Shown piece after piece: positions 57,852 to 63,597 of a stretch of DNA of 63,597 nucleotides. A program made the translations under genes and the position numbers. The number at the start of each line of letters is the position of its first letter. Position 1 is the stretch's first letter. Below the pieces are notes generated by a model. It had not been told where the DNA came from, ran no database searches, and worked only from the letters and a program-made list of their open reading frames with translations. This stretch comes from Sergeia podlipaevii (Eukaryota; Euglenozoa; Kinetoplastea; Trypanosomatida; Trypanosomatidae): contig JASANZ010002176.1 in NCBI GenBank assembly GCA_030849805.1, positions 1 to 63,597 of the forward strand, written 5' to 3'.

Positions 57852-59513
57852 TTAATGGCCACCAAAACGAATAATGCCAGCAGACACCAGCTTGTTAATC
57901 TTTGCTGAGATGTTGGGGTCGCGCATGTACTCCTGAATACGGGTCGGATCATTCTGCATTTCCTGAAGCACCACCTGCATGTAGCTGTCCTGCATGATAG
58001 CTGCAATCTCAGGGTCCTCCATGGCACGCTTCGCCGCCTCGTCGCCGTCGCTCGACTGGCCAGTGGCCATCTCCTGAATCTTCATCATAGTACGCATACG
58101 CCCGTCTTTGCAGTCAGCGTTGTTGGGGTCAATCTTCAGACCCTCATCATACGTCTGGAGAGCGCGATTGTACTGCTTAGTCCAGAAGTATGCGTGACCC
58201 TTGCGAGCGTAACCTTTCACAAAATCAGGTTTCAGCTCCACACATTTTTCAGCGTCCTTCAGAGCATCGTTAAACGCGCCGAGCTTTAAGTACGCAGCTG
58301 CTCTGTTGCTGTATGCAGTATGCTCCGATGGGTTACGCTTAATGGCCTCAGCGTACGCAGCGACCGCCTCAGGAAACTTATCGGCCTTGAAGAACTCGTT
58401 GCCCTCGTCCTTCTTCTGCTTGGCGATCTCAGGATCGTAGTACGCCTCAACAATTGCCTGCTTCTGCTCCTTCTCGCACGCGCTGAGCTTCTTCAAAGTA
58501 TCCGGATTGCGCCACTCCACGAGCGCACGCTTGTAAAGCGCGATGGCCTCGTCGTACTTCTTCAGCTTCTGAAGGCAAGACGCCTCACGAGACATAAGTT
58601 TGGCGATGATGGTGTAATCGCACCGGTGCTCGCGGCCGTGCTCGATACCACGTTGGCACTCCTCTATGCACTTCTCAAACTCGCCCTTCTCAAAGTAAAC
58701 AGCTGTGGCGTTGAGAATAAACAAAGTGTTGGCTGGGTCCGCAGCCGCCGCGGCCTGATACTTGGCAAGAGCCTCATCAAATTGCTTGGAAAGATACAAC
58801 TTGTTCCCTTCCTCCTTGAGCGCCAGTGCCTCTTTCTGGCTATCCGTAAACTCGACAGCAGCTTCCTTCTTCCCTTCCTTCTTCTTCTTCTCAGCAGCAG
58901 ACGGGGAAGAGTGGCGAGGTACTTCATCCTCGTCGTCATCATTAGTGGGAATCTTCATGCCACTGAGGTACATTAGGGTCATAGCGAAGCGCTGATCCTC
59001 CATGTACAACTTGGCTTGTGAGGGATCACGAATGACTGTGTCAAGCATCTTGACATAATCAGGCTGCATCAAAAGCAGCGAAAGCTTCGGGTGCTCCTGG
59101 ATCTTGTGGAATGCCTCTGGAGTAAAAACACGTGCAAATGGGTCGCGAGCCTCCCTTGCCTTTGCCATCGCGATGTCCTTAAGGCCCTGCGCGCAGGCAG
59201 CGTTTGTTGGCTCCACCTCTAGCCCCTTCTGATAGGCAGCGGAGGCATCGTCGTACCGGCGCATGCCATGAAGAGCTGCACCACGGCGCACGTAGCCCTT
59301 GGCCCAGTCAGATTTTATGGAAATGCACTTGTCGGCATCATCAAGAGCGTCCTTATACTTGTGAAGAGCTGCATAGCATGCAGAGCGATTGCTGAAAAGA
59401 ACGTGATTGCTGCTATCCACCTGAATAGCCTTCGAGAAATAATTGATAGCCTCAACGTAGTTTCCAGCAGAAAACTCCTGGTTGCCCTTATTCTTGAGCT
59501 CAACAGGGTCCAT
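57852..59513 (-). CDS. STI1: STI1/HOP, Hsp70-Hsp90 organising co-chaperone
   Basis: 553 aa, ATG at 59513, the length usual for STI1 in kinetoplastids. TPR1 at about 1-115 starts DPVELKNKGNQEFSAGNYVEA. The first DP domain follows (DPFARVFTPEAFHKIQEHP). TPR2A at about 232-345 begins ALALKEEGNKLYLSKQFDEAL. TPR2B at 365-480 begins KDEGNEFFKADKFPEAV. The second DP domain at the C-terminus reads RAMEDPEIAAIMQDSYMQVVLQEMQNDP, split here for length by ending at residue ~540. Carboxylate-clamp Lys/Asn residues (K-x-x-G-N) are present in each TPR set, so it should bind the EEVD ends of Hsp70 and Hsp90. A charged KKKKEGKK linker separates the halves. Cytosolic. The AG at 59515-59514 abuts the ATG. Confidence 0.97.
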   Translation of the reverse strand: MDPVELKNKGNQEFSAGNYVEAINYFSKAIQVDSSNHVLFSNRSACYAALHKYKDALDDADKCISIKSDWAKGYVRRGAALHGMRRYDDASAAYQKGLEVEPTNAACAQGLKDIAMAKAREARDPFARVFTPEAFHKIQEHPKLSLLLMQPDYVKMLDTVIRDPSQAKLYMEDQRFAMTLMYLSGMKIPTNDDDEDEVPRHSSPSAAEKKKKEGKKEAAVEFTDSQKEALALKEEGNKLYLSKQFDEALAKYQAAAAADPANTLFILNATAVYFEKGEFEKCIEECQRGIEHGREHRCDYTIIAKLMSREASCLQKLKKYDEAIALYKRALVEWRNPDTLKKLSACEKEQKQAIVEAYYDPEIAKQKKDEGNEFFKADKFPEAVAAYAEAIKRNPSEHTAYSNRAAAYLKLGAFNDALKDAEKCVELKPDFVKGYARKGHAYFWTKQYNRALQTYDEGLKIDPNNADCKDGRMRTMMKIQEMATGQSSDGDEAAKRAMEDPEIAAIMQDSYMQVVLQEMQNDPTRIQEYMRDPNISAKINKLVSAGIIRFGGH

Positions 59514-60299
59514 CTGTAAATAAATAATATATATATTGTTTCTTCCTTATGAATAAAGTGTGGTTGATGGGGTTTTGTTGTTGTTCTTTGCTAGTTGACC
59601 TACAGTGCAAAATTACAGATAAGTAAGTTGTTACAGCGGACGGAAAGAAGAGAAAGGGCATCAGTGCACAAGCAATGAAACGGAAATAAAGTGCATTTGA
59701 CATGTCAAGAAAGAAAAAGCATAAGCTGCACGCAAAAGCAAAGTACAACACACAAATCCTCTATCGCATAGAGCCTCATGTTTCTATACAAAAATGCGAG
59801 CGTTCTTGATGCGAGAATACGCACCATGTACACCCAACGCAGCCTCGTGCTTTGGCTATAGCCGCTACAGTTTATTTGGCTTTTTTTACGTTACCAGATA
59901 CTCCCATCATACTCTCCACTTTTTAAGGAAAGAGAGTATTTTGGGTAGCTACTACATTGGCATTTGTCTGCATCCCTTGTTAATAATTCTAAACTAAGAC
60001 TCTGAAAAACTTCTCTTTTTGCTTCTTTCATACTTTCACTTTAACAAAAATATCCCTACTGCGTAAAGCGCTAAAAAAAAGAACGCCGTATCCTCTTGTG
60101 TGTGGATCAAAAAGCTTCCTCGTCTGACCTTGTTTCTTTGTCTTGCACGCTCAACACAAACAATAACGGCAAGGGGAAGAAGAAAAAACAAATGCTTACA
60201 ACGACTAGCGCGAAGAACACAGTTTGGACGATAACACACATTCAGACTTACATAAGAGAAAAGGGGTCTTCAAGTTAATAATACGTATATGCGTTTCAT
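59514..60299. other. Spacer
   Basis: AT-rich, with TATATATAT at 59527-59536. Short frames (for example + 59794-59997) lack family resemblance. No RNA gene recognised. Confidence 0.5.
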
Positions 60300-61397
60300 T
60301 TAGTGGGCAGCCTTCTTCTCCGCTACTGGTTCCTCGTCGCGCTGGTGGATGCGGGCCTGCAGAGCAAGCACCTCCTTCAGGAGACGCTCACGATCGCTGT
60401 CGTTGCCAGAGGACTGAGAGGCTTTAGGGTTACGCTCAGCCATCTCGGCGGCCTTCTCGTTCTGGGTTGCAGCCATGATCTCGCGCACCTCGTTAACACT
60501 GCGAAGGCGTACGGGAAGAAGACGGCGCTCTTCAAGCGGAGACCACCACTGCCATCCAGTCACATCCACCTCGAGCTCAGCACGGTCACGAACTTCGGGG
60601 CACCAGTCCATGTAGCGCCACACGCCAAGCTGGCCCTCCAGATGCTTGATGGTCAAGCGCTGCATAATGGCCTCGCGAGCAAGCACAGGCTTGAAGCGCT
60701 CAAGGAGTTCAGCCAGATCATCTAGACGCTTGTCTTGAGTAGGCTTGCGGTACTGCTGAAGAAGGGCGTCTATCTGGGCCTCGTCACGCTCAAGGGTGTT
60801 AAGCGCCATAGTGTCGTAACGGATGCGCTTCTCTGTGATGAGTTCGCAATCAATAACAGCCTGGTACTCGTCGGCGTAGTTAATAGTTGGGACGGGAGCA
60901 TCCGGAAGACCCTTTTCCGCCTTACGCTGGCGGAAAGCAGTAAGCTTCTCCTTTGCCTCAATCTGACGCTTCAGCTGAGCCATCTTAACCTCATCCTCGG
61001 GGGTGTACACAACCCACTTGGAAATCGCAGCAAAATCGAACTTCCCTTCATCCTTGTGGTAGGACCACAGAGCATGGCGAAGGCAACGCTCCATAAGTGC
61101 CAGCTTATCCATGGGCTGGTCATCATTGGTGGCCTTGCGGAGCTTCTGTGCACCGCCAAGAAGGGCCTCAATCTCGCGCTCGAGCTGCTCAATGGTCGCA
61201 GACGTCTTGCGAGTGTAGGCGGCAGGCATCGGGCCTTTGAAGCGCTTGATCATCTCAAGAGCAATCTTGGTGTTCTTCTTAATCTGCTCCTCCTTGGGCA
61301 TCTGAGGGGTAGACGCAGGAAAGTAGATCACAGGAGCAACACCGCAGATATAGCGGGCACCCTGAACGCAGACAGAGGAATTCGCAACACGACGCAT
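60300..61397 (-). CDS. Kinetoplastid mitochondrial protein, probable cytochrome c oxidase subunit IV (trCOIV)
   Basis: 365 aa, about 42 kDa, ATG at 61397. It starts with a presequence-like segment (MRRVANSSVCVQGARYICG), followed by VAPVIYFPASTPQMPKEEQIKKNTKIALEM. The remainder is a charged, helical, soluble domain with MERCLRHALWSYHKDEGKFDF, YADEYQAVIDCELITEKRIRYD and WQWWSPLEERRLLPVRLRS. No membrane span after the presequence. Size, presequence and the tryptophan/arginine-rich end agree with the peripheral kinetoplastid cytochrome oxidase subunit IV of about 40 kDa. The identification rests on recollection of general features, not alignment. It could be another mitochondrial complex subunit. 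Its composition matches that of highly expressed neighbours such as STI1. Confidence 0.6.
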   Translation of the reverse strand: MRRVANSSVCVQGARYICGVAPVIYFPASTPQMPKEEQIKKNTKIALEMIKRFKGPMPAAYTRKTSATIEQLEREIEALLGGAQKLRKATNDDQPMDKLALMERCLRHALWSYHKDEGKFDFAAISKWVVYTPEDEVKMAQLKRQIEAKEKLTAFRQRKAEKGLPDAPVPTINYADEYQAVIDCELITEKRIRYDTMALNTLERDEAQIDALLQQYRKPTQDKRLDDLAELLERFKPVLAREAIMQRLTIKHLEGQLGVWRYMDWCPEVRDRAELEVDVTGWQWWSPLEERRLLPVRLRSVNEVREIMAATQNEKAAEMAERNPKASQSSGNDSDRERLLKEVLALQARIHQRDEEPVAEKKAAH

Positions 61398-61757
61398 TTT
61401 CTCTTGTAGTTCTACTTATAGAAATCTGTAGGTATATTTTTTTTTTTAGAAAAGGGGAAGAAAGGAGGAACGAGAGCTTGTGGTATCAAAAAAAATTACC
61501 CGCACTTAAAGAAAAAGCGCATTAGATACTAAAAGAAGCAGAGACAAATACAACAAAAGTACAAAAAGGAAATCAACAAATACTTCTTACTTTTTGCACT
61601 GTTCACTTTCAAAATGTAACTCACAATTTCCATACATAGCAACACACAAAAAAAAAAGACGCACAAATGTAGAGATTGACTTTTTTATTTCTTGCCTCAG
61701 GACTAGCAGAATATGTTTTCCCCACGCTGCAAAATAGCAGAACAGAAAACAAAATAT
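61398..61757. other. Spacer
   Basis: A T-run at 61438-61447 on + and short A-runs; a coding-strand CTACAG at about 61413-61418 is a possible acceptor for the mitochondrial gene. Nothing else. Confidence 0.45.
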
Positions 61758-62728
61758 TTATAGCACAACTCTTTTATGATCAATTGGGCACTCAGCCTTT
61801 GATTGAGTCAGCCACCTCAAAGCACATGAGTCGTGAAAAACGTGCCCGCATGGTAAGCACACACATGGTTGGCTAAAAACAAACGGATCCAAACAAATTG
61901 GGCACGCATCGTCACTTCTTTTAGCGCCCCACCGTACCTTTCGTACTCTCGAAAACTCTAACGCCGATAACACATCCTTTGAGCTGGTCTCCAGAGATAG
62001 CAATGTTTCATAATCCTGTGGATTAATTTCACGAAACATCAAAGCCCTAACATCTTCATGCCCAACAGCGTCATCAGGCCGGCTAGACGCCATACTTGCC
62101 TGTTTTGTAAAGGTGTGAAAAGAATGGATCTTTCCTTGTCGATGACATTCCTCACACAAAACAAAGTCTGGACATAAGATACAATAAAACGTAGTAAATC
62201 CACATTTCTTTTGACATCCCTTGCAAGTAAGCGTTTTATCATCTTTCACGCTATGTAATTGCTGGCTACATTTTGGGCAGATAGTTGCGCTACATTGCAA
62301 AACTTGTGCCTTCAAAGTAAGGCAAGTGCGGTGAAACTGAATGTGGCAATCAGAGCACTCGGCACCATTCTCCAAGACACACTGATTGCAAAGCAAGCAT
62401 TCTGTCCTGGCAGATATACCGTTCAAAATATCTACTAATTCCACTTCTTTAATCCCTGGCTGCCACAATAAAGGATTTCCACGCTTTATTGACAACCTCT
62501 TGTACAGAACAAACAAAACATGCAAGCATGGTTGTGCTTGTGGACATGAACAGTCATGAGGATTCCAATTCTAACATTGAATAAGCGGTTTCGTCTATCT
62601 TTCACTATACATTTAGTTGGTTCACTTTGTTTGATTATTTTAAGATCAGAAGAGTCGAGCTTTGCGATGCGCTTTTCCACAATCTCAGGACACTTATCAC
62701 ACCACTGACCAACACTCGCCATCAACAT
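61758..62728 (-). CDS. ZSWIM2/MEX-like SWIM-RING-ZZ-RING protein, interrupted by an apparent frameshift
   Basis: The reading frame opens at the ATG at 62728 (or 62722) and continues VKDRRNRLFNVRIG to about 62564. There the match moves to the next frame, NPHDCSCPQAQPCLHVLFVL, a SWIM zinc finger of the CxCx(n)CxH form. It continues to the stop at 61758. The downstream frame has no early ATG. Next come a RING/PHD-like cluster (CLLCNQCVLENGAECSDC... FHRTC... CPKC), a ZZ-type finger (CKGCQKKCGFTTFYCILC...CEECH) and a C-terminal RING-H2 (CPICLDPF...CLPCGHVFHDSCALRWL...CPIDH). This order is that of ZSWIM2/MEX, an E3 ligase. A single lost base, most simply one A in the coding-strand GGAAT at 62562-62566, explains the break. 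It may be an assembly error or true decay. Coding GC is low compared with genes to the left. Confidence 0.75.
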
Positions 62729-62904
62729 AAAAAAAAACGCTTTTTAATAAGTAAATAGTGGCAAATGAAAAAAAATGCAGGAGTAAAAGTGAGACAAAAA
62801 AGCATCTGCTCTATTCTATAGCTAGTACATTATATTTCCTATATGCAATCAATAATACAAAATACCAAGCAGTTTATTTATAAATATAATGCCAAACAAT
62901 AACT
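62729..62904. other. Short AT-rich spacer
   Basis: Contains an A-run at 62730-62739 (T-run directly before the ZSWIM2-like ATG) and otherwise AT sequence. Confidence 0.5.
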
Positions 62905-63387
62905 CTAACTGCTAGATGCAGCTTGGCCCAACACCCGAGCAACGATCAATTCGACTCCCTGAGCAGCCATACTACGGACACTGCTACCATCAGACTTTCG
63001 CTTAGACTCGGAGGTAGCACTAACCTCGGAACTCTTCTTTGATAATACCTTCTTTTTCGGTGGTGTCGATTTCACCGCCTTCTTACTCGCCTGCTTCTCC
63101 TTCAACTTCGCCCGGGCAAATTCGCGACCTTTTTTCTCTAATTGTTTGCGGAATCCTCCCTTGCCACCAGCGGAGCATCTTAACAACGCATATATGCTAC
63201 TATAACTTACTACAGAACCAAGACGAACAAACTTATTGGAAGAAAAGTCCCTTTCAAAAAGATCTAAAGCACTTGATGGAATGCTTAGCTCAGCAGCTAC
63301 CTTTTCCCGCACGTACTCACAATTCAAACTATCACATGAGACATTCACTACCCTCTGCGACGGAAGCAAAACGCACTTGACCTGCAT
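62905..63387 (-). CDS. SDE2-like protein: ubiquitin-like domain with GGKGG processing site
   Basis: 160 aa, ATG at 63387. Residues 1-73 have the length and pattern of a ubiquitin-like fold (MQVKCVLLPSQRVVNVSC opening strands, then VREKVAAELSIPSSALDLF, and a final strand YSSIYALLRC). Then follows GGKGGF at 74-79, the invariant junction of SDE2, where deubiquitinases cut after GGKGG in fission yeast and human. Downstream is a basic helix (RKQLEKKGREFARAKLKEKQASKK split by charge) and a Lys/Ser-rich tail. SDE2 helps intron-specific splicing and genome stability. At 160 aa it is shorter than the ~260-450 aa of yeast and human proteins. The AAQGVELIVARVLGQA end may form a helix. Low GC like the neighbouring ZSWIM2-like gene. 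Confidence 0.8.
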   Translation of the reverse strand: MQVKCVLLPSQRVVNVSCDSLNCEYVREKVAAELSIPSSALDLFERDFSSNKFVRLGSVVSYSSIYALLRCSAGGKGGFRKQLEKKGREFARAKLKEKQASKKAVKSTPPKKKVLSKKSSEVSATSESKRKSDGSSVRSMAAQGVELIVARVLGQAASSS

Positions 63388-63597
63388 GGCAATTGCAACT
63401 ACAACTCAAACCTAGCCACCTACATAAACACAAAAAAGAAGAGAAAAAGAAAATTACAAACTTGAAAGCACCAAACGTGGAGATAGACAACGCTAAAACA
63501 TACGAACACAAACACAGTTTACCGCAACTCACGAAATCAGCATCGCAGCAAACGCCAAAACAAAGCACCTTCCACTAAAAAAAGAAAATCACCACAT
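63388..63597. other. Upstream flank of the SDE2-like gene
   Basis: AT-rich, with a purine-rich AAAAAAGAAGAG stretch at 63431-63450 that is pyrimidine on the coding strand. A short frame reaching 63568 on the minus strand shows no family resemblance. Confidence 0.45.

Noticed and set aside
1..63597. CRISPR arrays, operons with ribosome binding sites, or rho-independent terminators
   Set aside because: The window is eukaryotic; oligo-T and repeat tracts are splice signals and microsatellites. No direct-repeat/spacer pattern was found.
1..63597. tRNA, snRNA or snoRNA genes in the large spacers
   Set aside because: I looked for B-box-like GGTTCGA and paired box C/D motifs and found none I could defend by eye. 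A covariance-model scan would decide.

Overview
This is a 63.6-kb piece of a trypanosomatid (kinetoplastid) nuclear genome. Every convincing gene lies on the minus strand with no intron, as in one long polycistronic transcription unit read from right to left. The gene spacers are AT-rich and full of oligo-A runs on the + strand. Read on the coding strand these are the oligo-T/pyrimidine tracts expected before trans-splice acceptors. The protein set is typically kinetoplastid: IFT121, an EFHC/Rib72-type axonemal protein, an exocyst SEC3 candidate, kinetoplastid-type mitochondrial proteins, and an ingi/L1Tc-type retroposon remnant. The species cannot be fixed from sequence alone. Two threonine dehydratase copies and a dimethylarginine hydrolase would fit an insect trypanosomatid such as Angomonas or a relative, but that is only a guess.

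Left end (1-3781): a decayed, 5'-truncated non-LTR retroposon endonuclease/RT fragment is joined to the remains of a leucine-rich-repeat gene. About 2.3 kb with no recognisable gene follows. This looks like the end of the transcription unit. 3782-24 kb: a membrane-anchored protein kinase with a degenerate cyclase-like domain, a dimethylargininase (DDAH), a longin-like hypothetical, a 102-aa small protein, a coiled-coil protein, an RNF10-type RING protein, a hypothetical, and IFT121/WDR35. 25-34 kb: a PARP with a histone-H1-like tail plus WWE and WGR domains, a small mitochondrial membrane protein, and two tandem threonine dehydratases. 34-51 kb: splicing factor SLU7, a mitochondrial helical-repeat protein, a membrane-tethered TPMT-type methyltransferase, a low-complexity protein, exocyst SEC3, and a beta-propeller-like protein. 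52-61.4 kb: ribose-phosphate pyrophosphokinase, an EFHC/Rib72 axonemal protein, the Hsp70-Hsp90 co-chaperone STI1, and a probable cytochrome oxidase subunit IV. 61.7-63.4 kb: two more AT-rich genes, a SWIM-RING-ZZ-RING (ZSWIM2/MEX-like) reading frame with an apparent one-base frameshift, and a short SDE2-like protein with a ubiquitin-like fold ending in GGKGG.

The genes do not form a pathway, as is usual for trypanosomatid units. Themes recur: flagellum (IFT121, EFHC, possibly the longin-like protein), mitochondrion (COX-like, small membrane protein, helical-repeat protein, methyltransferase), ubiquitin (RNF10, ZSWIM2-like, SDE2-like) and splicing (SLU7, SDE2-like). The points most worth checking are the PARP architecture, the SDE2-like gene, the broken ZSWIM2-like gene, the kinase-cyclase fusion, the duplicated dehydratases, a possible small gene at 53.9-54.2 kb, and a set of predicted near-zero-length 5' UTRs.
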